45,150 nt of DNA from Verrucomicrobiota bacterium. GTDB lineage: Bacteria; Verrucomicrobiota; Verrucomicrobiia; Limisphaerales; JACRJZ01. The notes under the pieces were generated by a model, which was given only the letters and a program-made list of their open reading frames with translations, was not told the origin of the DNA and did not search any database. Of the stretch, positions 16,364 to 26,600 are shown one piece after another (the stretch's first letter is position 1; the number at the start of each line of letters is the position of its first letter). Where the stretch lies: the NCBI GenBank assembly GCA_016219875.1, contig JACRJZ010000084.1, forward strand, positions 1-45,150. Reading direction: 5' to 3'. The position numbers were made by a program, and so were the translations under genes.

Positions 16364-16437
16364 CAGCCGACGTGAGGAGGCTCAAACTTCAATGGAAACA
16401 GAGCCTCCTCACGTCGGCTGCTGCGGGGTTTTGAAAT
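16350..16437. repeat. palindromic repeat family A, copy 3
   Basis: The core arms are 16360-16383 and 16401-16424, with one mismatch. Outer flanks TTTCAAAACC and GGTTTTGAAA extend the pairing to about 88 bases. The left arm supplies the stop codon of the MazF-like gene. Confidence 0.9.
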
Positions 16438-16731
16438 CGCCTCGCTGAAGGCGTCGCTTCTGACACCCGTGGCCGCATCCATTGGGTCGGCTGGCGGCAG
16501 CCCCCCGGGCCTCCTGCCACTAGGCATCTTCCCGATGGGGGAATCGGGGATTTGCCGATTTACGCTGCCGCCAGCGCAGCCTCTACTACAGGGAGGCGAG
16601 AGGTTGCGCGCAGTACCTGGCGGGGGCCCAGTGGTGTCTGATTCGAGTGAGGTGGCAAGACCCCCGATCCCACGTGGCCTCCGCGGAACGCAGATGATCA
16701 GGTGTCGGGCAGGAACTACCGAAGGGCCAGT
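16438..16731. other. intergenic region before a small membrane-protein frame
   Basis: About 290 bases with no supported gene. CGGGGG (16621-16626) could pair with CCCCCG (16661-16666), and CCCGAT/ATCGGG lies near 16531-16550. These may be leader RNA structure, but I cannot assign them to a known riboswitch. Confidence 0.35.
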
Positions 16732-16887
16732 ATGCAGATGCAAAGCGACAGAGCGGGTCAGAGGCCGAGGAACCCCAAGCTGGGTTTGTCGCTGCTGAAT
16801 CACCCTTTTTTTCTGATCGTCGTGGCCTTGTGGAGCCTGATGCTCGGCACCCTCCACCAGGTGCTGGACAGCCGGCCAGGAGCCTGA
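16732..16887 (+). CDS. possible small single-pass membrane protein upstream of a response regulator
   Basis: The 51-residue frame starts at ATG 16732, with GAAGGG about 6 bases upstream. It has one hydrophobic segment, PFFLIVVALWSLMLGTL (about 24-40), flanked by a basic N-terminal part. Its codon choice in the second half looks like that of real genes here. It ends 13 bases before the response regulator start, so the two may be co-transcribed. I recognise no family; a GTG at 16702 would be an alternative start. Chance is a real possibility for a frame of this size. Confidence 0.4.
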   Translation: MQMQSDRAGQRPRNPKLGLSLLNHPFFLIVVALWSLMLGTLHQVLDSRPGA

Positions 16888-16900
16888 CCGATTCACCGCC

Positions 16901-17569
16901 ATGCCTGCCCGGACCGAGCCAAGTGTCGTGAGAATCCTGTTGGTGGAAGACCACGCCCTTGTGCGGGAGGGCGTGCGCCTCCTGCTGGGACGGGAATCCG
17001 ACCTGAAAGTGGTGGGCGAAGCAGCCGACGCCCGGAGTGCCCTCGCGCTGGCCGAGCGCCTGCGACCCGATTTGGCCGTGCTGGATCTTGGCCTCCCGGA
17101 TGCGCACGGCACAGACTTGGCCCGGCAACTCCTGCGCCGTCATCCGTCCTTGCGCGTGATCATCCTCTCGGTCCAAGGCAACGCGGAATTGCTGAAACAG
17201 GCGCTGGCGGCCGGGGTTTCCGGCTATGTCCTCAAGGCCAATGCCTCCGACGAACTGCTGCGGGCGGTGCGCGCGGCCGTTGCGGGCCGGACGTATCTTT
17301 GTCCCGAACTGTGCTCCGCCATGTTCGCCAACTATCAGCGGCTGATGGAAGCCCCGTGCGGGTCTGGGCTGCGCGAGCTGTCCGAACGCGAACGTGGCGT
17401 GCTCGGACTGATTGCCGAGGGCCGCAGCACCAAAGAAATCGCGGCCGCGCTGGCCCTCAGCGCCAAGACGATTGAAACCCATCGGCTCCGGATCATGAAG
17501 AAACTGGACGCGCACAGCGTGGCGGAATTGACCAAGCACGCCATCCGTATCGGGCTGACTTCCCTCTGA
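16901..17569 (+). CDS. NarL/FixJ-type response regulator, orphan
   Basis: The 222-residue protein has an N-terminal receiver domain with acidic residues E16 and D17, phospho-acceptor D62 in AVLDLGLPD, and K112 in VLKA. Its C-terminal LuxR-type helix-turn-helix is at about 160-216 (LSERERGVLGLIAEGRSTKE). It is expected to bind DNA as a dimer when phosphorylated. No histidine kinase is adjacent, so the partner lies elsewhere. Phosphorylation by CheA in the same region cannot be ruled out, but nothing in the sequence links them. A small membrane-protein frame lies just upstream. Confidence 0.9.
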   Translation: MPARTEPSVVRILLVEDHALVREGVRLLLGRESDLKVVGEAADARSALALAERLRPDLAVLDLGLPDAHGTDLARQLLRRHPSLRVIILSVQGNAELLKQALAAGVSGYVLKANASDELLRAVRAAVAGRTYLCPELCSAMFANYQRLMEAPCGSGLRELSERERGVLGLIAEGRSTKEIAAALALSAKTIETHRLRIMKKLDAHSVAELTKHAIRIGLTSL

Positions 17570-18043
17570 CGCCGCCGGCCGCTGGTCTGCATCGCTGGGC
17601 GGCCAAGTTGCAGGGAGAAAGAGTTGAAGAGTTAGAGAGGCTTCGGCATCGAGCCAAAGCCATCCCATGAATCCTCTTCAACCTTTCCCTCTTCACTCTG
17701 CAGCCCACGTTCGCTTCCTGCGCGCGTCTAGGTGAAGGACCTAGCGGCTTCAGGAAAGACGCAAGGCCCTTCAGGAACTCCCCAATTCAGCCGCGCCCGC
17801 TCTTGCCGATGGACCTGCCATGAAGATTTCGGCTCCGACAGTTGGTTCAGACTCCGGCCGCGCCGCAAGGGCGCGCGAGTGCTTCATCCCCCCGCTGGAG
17901 GCTGAATCCTGTTGCCGGCCCATGAGCTGCACCCCCCTCACTCCGTCCCTCTCCCTCCGCGGGGAAAGGATCTCCGCAGGACGGGTGAGGGGGTTGCGGC
18001 GGGGTTGAGCCACTGACCGTCCTGGAAACGAACCTGCCGATCT
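17570..18043. other. intergenic region before the chemoreceptor gene
   Basis: This 474-base gap has no supported gene. It contains a short perfect inverted repeat, CTAGGT/ACCTAG with a 5-base loop (17728-17744), and the family F palindrome at about 17931-17996. No promoter could be placed with confidence; the inverted repeat could be an operator. Confidence 0.4.
17931..17996. repeat. imperfect palindromic repeat family F
   Basis: CCCCCTCACTCCGTCC on the left is matched imperfectly by GGACGGGTGAGGGGG on the right, with CTCTCCCTCCGCGGGG between. Similar CTC/GAG-rich elements occur between genes in many bacteria. One copy here. Confidence 0.5.
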
Positions 18044-20149
18044 ATGAACCTCAGCAAGAAACTCGCCGCCGGATTCGGAACGCTGACCCTCGTGGCTGTC
18101 GGGCTTGGCCTCGCCAACTGCTACAGCTCTTTTCACAACGCCGCCGCCATGCGCGACCTGGCCGAAGTCCAGATGCCCGCCGTGGAGGAACTCATGGAAA
18201 CCAAGAACGCCATGAGTAGCATCAAGGCGGCGCAGCGCACGATGCTGAACCTGGGGATCGATCCGGCCATCCGCCAGCGCCAGGAAGAACTGTTGGCCAA
18301 GGCGCACACGCTGGCCGAGCAGGCCTTCAAGACGTATGAACCGCTGCCCAAGAGCCAGGAAGAAGCCGCCCTCTGGAAGCAGTTCCAAGCGGAGTGGCAA
18401 ACTTGGCACAAGGAGAGCGACGAGTTTCTCCGCCTCTTCCACGCAGTGCAGGCCCTGAAGATCGGCAACCCGCTTCAACTGGAGCGCGACCTGGCCGGCT
18501 TCCGGGGCGACCACTACAAGCTGGAAGAGCAGCTCCTGCATATGTGCCAAGAGCGGAAGCCCTTTGAGGGTGGCGAGGACCACACCCGCTGCAGCTTCGG
18601 CAAGTGGCACGCCAACCAGAAGATCGAGAACCCGGACTTCGTGAAGCTCCTTCAGGAGATCAGCCTCTTCCACCAGAAGTTCCACGCGTCGCTCAAGAAG
18701 GCCAAGGAACAGATGGTGGCCGGCAACGAGGAAGGCGTCCGGAAGACCTACGCGGAAGAAATGCAGCCGGCGGCCGATCAAACGCTTGCCCGCTTCGACG
18801 CCATGCTGAAAGTCGCCGCCCAGGCCAACGACCTCGGCGAGGCCATGAAACGTCAGGCGCTGGAGGTGTGCCGAATTCCCCAACTCCAAGCCGAGGAACT
18901 GCTGGAGAAATTGAAAAAGGTGAACGATGACGGGGCCTTTCAACGCGCACGGAAGGCTGAGGCACGGGCCGCGTTCTTCACGACCCTCTCCTTGCTCTTG
19001 GTTGCGGCGGGTTTGGTCAGCGGCTTTGTGCTGGCCCTCTTGAGCATCCGCTCGATCACTAAACCGCTTCACCTCGGCGTCGCTTTTTCCGAACGGGCGG
19101 CGCGCGGGGATTTGACACAGAAGTTGGACATTCGGCGCGATGACGAGATCGGCCAGCTCGCCCACGCCATGAACCACATGGTGGAAGGGTTGCGGGCGAG
19201 CATCGGCAAGCTGGCGCGGAACGCGGAGGCGCTGGGCGCTTCCTCGCAGAAACTCAGCGCCACCAGCACTCAAGTCAGCGCCAACGCCGAGGAAACCTCC
19301 GCCCAAGCCAACGTGGTGGCTTCGGCGGCCGAGCAAGTCAGCAAGAACGTCGGCTCCGTCGCCGCCGCGGCGGAGGAAATGACTGCCACCGTCAAAGAAA
19401 TCGCCAAGCAGACCGCGGAGGCGGCGCGAGTGGCCAGTCACGCCGCCCAGATGGCGGAAACGACCAACGGGACCATCCTCAAGCTCGGCCAAAGCAGCGC
19501 GGAAATCGGCAACGTCATCAAGGTCATCAACTCGATTGCCGAGCAGACCAACCTGCTGGCCCTCAACGCGACCATTGAGGCGGCCCGAGCGGGCGAAGCC
19601 GGCAAAGGCTTTGCCGTCGTGGCCGGCGAAGTGAAGGAACTGGCCAAGCAAACCGCCAAAGCGACCGAAGAGATTCGCGGCAAGATCGAAGCCATTCAAA
19701 CCGATACCCAGACCTCGGTGACGGCCATTCGGGACATCTCCGAGATCGTCAAGAAGATCAACGAAATCCAATCCGTGGTGGCCAGCGCGGTGGAGGAGCA
19801 GGCGGTCACGACGAATGAGATTTCCTACAACTCGGCGGAAGCGGCGCAAGGGAGCCAGGACATTGCGAAGAACATCCTGACCGTGTCGGAGGCGGCCCAG
19901 AGTTCGACGGAGGCGTCTGCCAGCACGGCGGCGGCGGCCAATGAATTGGCGCAGTTGGCGGCGGACCTCAACAACGTGGTGTCGCAGTTTACCCTGGAGG
20001 GCCATCCCACTGGCCCGCGCCCGGAAACCGCTCCCAAACGCCAGGAGGACGCGCCCAGCTTGGCGGAAGGACGCGCCGGCAATGGGCGGCTGGGCCACCA
20101 AGTTGGGCCGCCAGTCGCCTGCGTGGCTGACGGGCGAGCATCCCGCTGA
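18044..20149 (+). CDS. methyl-accepting chemotaxis protein with a CZB-like zinc-binding region
   Basis: The 701-residue chemoreceptor has a first membrane segment (about 8-28), a helical sensory region, and a second membrane segment (about 309-333). A HAMP domain (about 335-390) and a long signalling coiled coil follow, whose tip is [19 protein letters not shown]. Residues H157, C183 and H210/H214 (segments [11 protein letters not shown] and FHQKFH) match the 3His/1Cys zinc site of CZB domains. This places a CZB domain between the membrane segments, that is outside the cytoplasm. It probably senses zinc or an oxidant and signals to the CheW/CheA pair encoded at 27-30 kb. The last about 50 residues form a flexible tail without a clear CheR-docking pentapeptide. 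Confidence 0.9.
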   Translation: MNLSKKLAAGFGTLTLVAVGLGLANCYSSFHNAAAMRDLAEVQMPAVEELMETKNAMSSIKAAQRTMLNLGIDPAIRQRQEELLAKAHTLAEQAFKTYEPLPKSQEEAALWKQFQAEWQTWHKESDEFLRLFHAVQALKIGNPLQLERDLAGFRGDHYKLEEQLLHMCQERKPFEGGEDHTRCSFGKWHANQKIENPDFVKLLQEISLFHQKFHASLKKAKEQMVAGNEEGVRKTYAEEMQPAADQTLARFDAMLKVAAQANDLGEAMKRQALEVCRIPQLQAEELLEKLKKVNDDGAFQRARKAEARAAFFTTLSLLLVAAGLVSGFVLALLSIRSITKPLHLGVAFSERAARGDLTQKLDIRRDDEIGQLAHAMNHMVEGLRASIGKLARNAEALGASSQKLSATSTQVSANAEETSAQANVVASAAEQVSKNVGSVAAAAEEMTATVKEIAKQTAEAARVASHAAQMAETTNGTILKLGQSSAEIGNVIKVINSIAEQTNLLALNATIEAARAGEAGKGFAVVAGEVKELAKQTAKATEEIRGKIEAIQTDTQTSVTAIRDISEIVKKINEIQSVVASAVEEQAVTTNEISYNSAEAAQGSQDIAKNILTVSEAAQSSTEASASTAAAANELAQLAADLNNVVSQFTLEGHPTGPRPETAPKRQEDAPSLAEGRAGNGRLGHQVGPPVACVADGRASR

Positions 20150-20202
20150 TACTGGGACCGACACCGTGGGGGCACTGCCGTTGAATTAAGCAGCGGCGGT
20201 AG

Positions 20203-20280
20203 GCTCTTCCTCGTAATCATACTCTTACTCTTACTCGCTGAAGTGCTGGGGAGATTAAGATTACGAACAAGATTAAGAGC
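20203..20280. repeat. imperfect palindromic repeat family D
   Basis: GCTCTT (20203-20208) pairs with AAGAGC (20275-20280), and CGTAATC (20212-20218) with GATTACG (20259-20265). The segment also contains short direct repeats of CTTACT. Similar A+T-rich elements are familiar from Verrucomicrobiota intergenic DNA. One copy here. Confidence 0.55.
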
Positions 20281-20372
20281 AGGAACCGGTCGGCTTGGCT
20301 ATGCCGCTGGCCTTAGTTCAACGGCGATGCACCGTGGGGGAGGCACAGCAGACGGAAGCGGAGGGCCGATGC

Positions 20373-20460
20373 CATCGGATTCAGGGAGGAAGGGGATTCG
20401 CTGAACCGTTGTCCCGCCCATCACGGCCCAGCTTTCTCCCATTCCTCCCTGAATCCTATG
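20373..20460. repeat. palindromic repeat family E
   Basis: GGATTCAGGGAGGA (20377-20390) is perfectly inverted at 20443-20456. Flanking bases extend the pairing with occasional mismatches to about 24 bases on each side, around a spacer of about 40 bases. Confidence 0.75.
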
Positions 20461-20500
20461 GCCCCGCTCCCAGATTCACCGGGGAGCTTCCTGCAAAACC

Positions 20501-20597
20501 GTAGCCGCCGACGTGAGGAGGCTCTGTCTGAGGGTTGAGAGTTATTGGATGAGAGTTGAGAGTCGGCAGATTTGAGCCTCCTCACGCCGGCTGCTAC
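20501..20597. repeat. palindromic repeat family A, copy 4
   Basis: Arms 20501-20524 and 20574-20597 differ by two substitutions, and the spacer is longer (49 bases) than in other copies. Flanks GCAAAACC and GGTTTTGC extend the pairing. Confidence 0.85.
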
Positions 20598-20686
20598 GGG
20601 GTTTTGCGAATGCCTCCTGGTGCTGGCGCTTTCCATTTGGCTTGCGAGTCCGGCGGCGGCGTGAGAGGAATGCGGCCAGCGCTCCT

Positions 20687-23600
20687 ATGAAGATTCAACG
20701 CTCCCGCCGGTCACAGACCTGCTTGGCCGCAGTGGCATTGGCCCTGGGCTTCGGAACAGCTCGCGCCTCGCTGGAGATGTACGATGTCACCATCGCCGAC
20801 GATGCCGCAGGTGGCTTGACGCCCGTGGCCCGTCTGGTGACGGCGGAAACCCTCACGGGCACCAACCGGGTCGCGTTCAACTTCGGCGCGAACTCCGGCG
20901 ACGTCACGATGGAGTTCGTGCTCGAAGGCAATCCCAACGTGGGCGGCAACTCCGCCTACTTGGCCGTGGGGGCCAACACGTCCAGCAACCTCCGTTACGA
21001 GCAGAATAACAACACCGGCCAGCTTGGCTTTACGCAACTCACCGTGGCCGACTACTTGTTCAACCCGAATGTGCCTTCGCCCACGGCGCCCACCCACGTC
21101 ACTTACGTTTGGAACGCCGCCTCGCACACGATGAGGCTGTTCGTCAACGGCGTGCTGGCCGGCACGCGCTCCGCGGTCCATACAAACTTCGCCATGCCCG
21201 CCGGCCAGGGCTGGCTGGGCGCCAATCCCAGCAACACCGAGCGCATGACCGGCGTCATCTATCGGGTCACGGTGTACGACGACATGATTGCGGACGAAGT
21301 CATCCAGCGTCACTCCGACGCGTTTCACGGTATCGTGCGTCCACCCATCCTCGTTTCCTTCACGGCCAGTCCGCCGGTGATCTTCACGCCGGCCACGGCG
21401 ACGTTGTCGTGGAGCGTGCTGCAAGCGACCGCCGTGTTCCTCAATGGAACCGAGGTGCCCGCGGTCTCGAACCGGACGGTGGCTCCCACTTCAACCACGA
21501 CCTACACGCTGCTGGCCACGAACGCGGGCGGCAGCGTGACGGGCCAGGTAACGGTGCTGGTCGATCCCGCGCCCATTATTCGGCGGTTTACGGCGAGCCG
21601 GACGTACGTGGCGGCGGGGGAAACCGTCGCGTTGTCGTGGAATGTCAGCTACGGACAAACCTTCTCCATCGCGCCGGCCGTAGGCGATGTCACGGCCGAG
21701 ACGAGCGGGGGCGCGGGCAGCATCGACGTGGCGCCCGCCACTGCGGTCACCTACGTGCTCACGGCCAGCAACGATTTTGGCGCGAGCACGGCGAGTGTCG
21801 AGATGCACCTCGTCCACCCGGCAGGCCATCTGGTGATCTCGGAATTCCTGGCCGACGACCAGTCGATTCTGGCAGACGAGGAAGGCGAGTTCTCCGGGTG
21901 GATTGAGATTCACAATCCCACCAGCGTCGCAGTCAACCTGGGCGGTTATTTTCTGACCGACGACGCGACGCAACCGCAGAAGTGGGCCTTTCCCAGCGTC
22001 GATCTCGCGCCCGCGGCCTACTTGGTGGTGTTCGCCTCCGGGAAAGATCGGACGAACGGGGCCGCGCCGCTGCACACGAACTTCAAGTTGGACAACGGTG
22101 GCGAGCACCTCGCGCTGGTCGGGCCAGGGCCGGCGTTGGTCCACGCCTTTGCGCCGGCCTATCCGCCGCAACGCGCGGACATCTCCTACGGCCTCCTCGG
22201 CGCTGACGTGACGGTGGAGCGTTTCATGGGGGTGCCGACGCCAGGCGGAGCCAACAGCGAGGCCTGGCCTCCGCCCGCCGCGCCGCAATGCTCGCCGCTC
22301 AGCAGGTTCTTCACTGGGCCTTTCGAGGTCACGCTCTCCTCGCCTGACCCTGGCGCGGAGATTCGTTTCACAGTCGATGGCTCGACGCCGAACGCTACTA
22401 ACGGACTTCGCTACGCGGGGCCGGTTCTTGTCACCAACACCGTCCATGTGCGGGCCGTGGCGCTGGCGTTCGGCCAGATAAGCCGGCTGAGCGGCGCCAG
22501 CTACGTCAAGCTGGCCGCCGAGCTGGCGGGCTACACGTCGTCGTTGCCCATCATGGTCATCGAGAACTTCGGCGCAGGCATCATTCAGCAGAAAGGCTGG
22601 AACAGCACCGGCGCGGGCATCAAACAAGTGCCGCGCCAGGCCGCGGCGTGGGCGGCCTTCGAGCGCGTGGGCGGCGCGAGCGCGTTCACCAACGCCCCGC
22701 AGATGATGAGCCTCGTGGGCATCCGCGGGCGCGGCGCGTTCTCGACCCAGTGGCGCCAGAAGCCCTACAGCGTCGAAGCGATGGATGAGCAGGGCGAGGA
22801 AGTGGAAGTCTCGCCTCTCGGGATGCCGGCCCATGCCGACTGGGTGCTTTACTTCCCGGATCCCGACCAAAACAAAGACCCGGCGCTGCTCTTCAACACG
22901 TTTGCCTACGAGCTGAGCAAGAACATGGGCCGCTATGCCGTGCGTTTTCGTTGGGTCGAAGCGTTCGTCAACGAAGACGGCGGTGAACTCCGCCTCGCGG
23001 ATCGTCGCGGCGTCTATGCGATCATCGAGAAAGTGGCGCGCGGCAAGGACCGCTTGGATTTCCAGCGGCTCTCCGAAGACGGCTCCACGGGGAGTTGGCT
23101 GCTCAACATCAATCGCATGGACCCCGAACCGGAGACCGGCTGGCCGTCGCGCAACGGCGCCATCGAGCCGTGGTTGTTTCACACCGCGGGCGCAAATCGC
23201 CTCATCGAAACGGCGCCGAACATGGCCTACAATCCGGTGCCGGGCGATGACCAGCCGCGGCAGTACAACGCTTACTTCAACTTCGACAACCCCAGCGGCT
23301 ACGTCATCAACACCAACCAACGGGCCGCCATCGAAGGCTGGTTCCAGCAGTTCGAGGACGTGCTCTACAACGACGCCGTCTGGCGTCACCCGACCAACGG
23401 CTATCGCAAGCATCTCGACGTGCTCGACTTCGCCGATTACTTCGTCATGAACGTGCTGACCCGGAACGGCGATGGCCTGCTCATCAGCATCTTTCCGTGG
23501 AGAGCGGATGACGGCAAACTCCGCATGGGGCCTTGTTGGGACTACAACTGGAATCCCTACTACGTTTCGGGCGGCCCGACTGGCTCGCTCTGGCACCGCG

Positions 23601-26600
23601 CGGAGCGCCTGTGGTACGCGCGGCTCTTCGCCGACTCGGACTTCGCGCAGTTCTACATCGACCGCTGGTGGGCGCTGCGTCGCGGCCCGCTCAGCAACGC
23701 CGCGATGGCCGCGATCATCGACGGCCAAGCCGCCGACATTACGCTGGAGAAATCGCTCCTCAACGGAATGCCGAGCACCGCCGAGTGGACCAACCGCCTT
23801 GGCCAGTTGAAGACCTGGCTCCAGCAGCGCGCGGACTGGATCGACAGCAACTACGTCCGCCCCCCGACGTTCAACCAAGACGGCGGCGAGGTTCCCGATG
23901 GCTTTGCCGTCGTCATCACGGGCACGAACGGCGCGATTTACTTCACCACCGACGGCGCCGACCCGCGCGCGTCCGGCGGCAGTGTGGCGCCGAGCGCGCA
24001 AGCCTACCAACTGCCCATCGCCATTCCGGCACAGACGCTCGTGCAAGCGCGGGTGAAGAGCGGCACGAACTGGAGCGGCCTCGCGGCCGCGGTCTTCTTC
24101 CCGCCCCAGGACCTCACGCGGCTCGCCGTGACCGAAATTATGTACAACCCGCCGGCCTCGGACGGCTGGACAAGCGACGACCTGGAATTCCTCGAACTCA
24201 AAAACGCGGGGACGAACACGCTGCAACTGGGCGCGCTCACGTTTACTGCCGGCATCACGTTCACCTTCACCAACGGCACGCAGTTGGGGCCGGGCCAGTT
24301 CTTCGTCCTGGCGCGCAACGTCGCGGCGTTTCAGAGCAAGTATCCCGGCGTAGCTGTCCACGGCGTTTATTCGGGCCGGCTCGACAACGGCGGCGAAACC
24401 CTCCGCCTGGCGACGCCGGGAGGGAGCACCGTGTTCGACGTGACTTACCGCGACCGCGCGCCCTGGCCGCTGGCAGCCGACGGCTACGGACTTTCGGTGG
24501 TGGTGCCCGGCCCCAGCGGCGCGCCGCCCAACTCCGACAACGGTGCCCATTGGCGGGCCAGCGCGCAGGCCGGCGGCTCGCCCGGCGCGGACGATGCGGC
24601 TCCCCTGACGCAGCCCGTCCTCATCAACGAAATCCTCACCCACACTGACTTGCCGGAGGTGGATGCCATCGAGCTGTACAATCCCCTGGACCGGCCCGTG
24701 GACATTGGCGGCTGGTTGCTGAGTGACGACGGCGCGGTGCCGAAGAAGTTCCGCATAGCGGATGGCACTGTGATCCCAGCCTTCGACTACTTGGTGTTGA
24801 CCGAGGCGGACTTCAATCCTGTGCCCGGTTCGCTCTTGAACTTCTCGCTCAATTCCGCCGGGGATGCGATCTATCTCACCGCCGCTGACGCGACGGGAAC
24901 GTTCCTGGGTTACGGTCACGGCGTGGACTTCGGCGCCGCGGCCAATGGCGTCAGCTTCGGACGCTACGTGAACAGCGCCGGCGAGGAGCAGTACCCGGCG
25001 CAACGCGCCCTCACGCTCGGCGCGGAGAATGCCGGACCAGCAATCGGCCCCGTCGTCATCACGGAAATCATGTACCATCCCGAAGCGGGAGGGGACGAGT
25101 TCATCGAACTGCGCAACATCACCTCCTCGGACGTGCCGCTCTTCGACCCGGCAGCGCCGACGAACACTTGGCGCGTGAACGGGATCGGGTTCACGTTCCC
25201 CACGAACCTTCTGCTTCCGCCGAACGGCCTGCTGCTCATCGCCGCGACCAACCCTGCCGACTTCCGCGCGAAGCACGCCGTGCCGGAAACGGTGCCGGTC
25301 TTTGGCCCCTTCGAAGGCGTGCTCCAAGACAACGGCGAACGGTTGGAGTTGCAGCGGCCCGACGTGCCGGACACGAACGGCGTCGCCTACCTCACCGTCG
25401 ATGAGGTGGTCTATGACGACAAAGCGCCGTGGCCACCGGGCGCAGACGGCGGCGGGCCTTCGCTGCAGCGCCGGCAGTTCGCGGCCTACGGCAACGACCC
25501 GACCAACTGGCTGGCAGCTTTGCCCACGCCGGGCGCGGACTTCGTCGCTGGCCAAGCGCCATTCATCGTCGCGTCGCCGGCGAGCCAGACCGTGGTTTCG
25601 GGAGAGACGGTGATCTTCACCGTGAGCGCGGAAGGCGCGCTGCCGTTGCAGTTTCAGTGGCTCCACGATGGGGCGCCGCTCCTCGGTGCGACGAACGTGT
25701 CCCTTGAGTTGAGCCGCGTGCAACCGGCGGAAAGCGGGACCTACCAGGCGGTGGTCTTCAACGCGTTTGGTTCCGCGCTCAGCGGGGCCGCCACACTGCG
25801 GGTGCGCTGGCCCGCGATGATTCTGCAACAGCCGACCAATGTGCAGGTGCGCATCAAGCCCGACGCCCAAGCGGCGCCCGCGACGAACGCGACCTTCCGG
25901 GTCGTGGCCTTCAGCGCCTCCCCGTTGAGTTACCAGTGGCGGTTCAACGGCGCGCCCATCCTTGGAGCCACCAACGATACGCTGACGATCACCAACGTGC
26001 AGCCGGGCCACTGGGGCGAATACACCGCGGCACTCACCGATGAAGTGGGCACTGTGCTGAGCGCGCCCGCCTGGCTGCAACCTCTCATCCGGCCCGGCTT
26101 CGCGGTCAGCCCTTTCAGCCAGAGCGTGGCGGCCGGCGGATGGGTCTCGCTCAGCGCCATTGCCACCGGCTGGCCGCCGCCGTTCACCTTTGAATGGCGT
26201 CGCAGCAGCACGCCGCTGGTCACCAACGTGGGCCATTCCCTCACCAGTTTCTTCAGCTTCACGGCCTCGGCGGTGGCGACCACGCTGCAGTATCGTGCCG
26301 TGCTCAGGAACGCCGCCACGCCCGGCGTCAGTTCGACCTTTGCCAACATCACCACGCTGGCGGACACGGATGCCGACGGGATGCCCGATGCCTGGGAAGC
26401 GGCTCACGGGTTCAACACCAACAGCCCTTCGGATCGGCTGCTCGACCCCGACGCTGACGGGATGTTGAACTGGGAAGAGAACGTGGCCGGCACTGATCCG
26501 ACCAACGCCGCGAGCTACTTGAAGATTGAAGGAACGAACGAAAGCGTCCGGGCCATCCTTGCTTTCGGAGCCGTCTCCAACCGGACCTACACGCTCCAGT

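Larger units (their letters stand above)
20150..20686. other. intergenic region packed with three palindromic elements
   Basis: This 537-base gap holds, in order, family D (about 20203-20280), family E (about 20373-20460) and family A copy 4 (20501-20597). No gene is supported in it. The start signals of the next gene probably lie after 20597. Confidence 0.6.

Noticed and set aside
16555..16730. Riboswitch (for example cyclic-di-GMP type) upstream of the response regulator
   Set aside because: Some pairing is possible, but the conserved bases of known classes are not visible.
17771..20164. Minus-strand open frame opposite the chemoreceptor gene
   Set aside because: Shadow of the plus-strand chemoreceptor, whose signalling tip is unmistakable.
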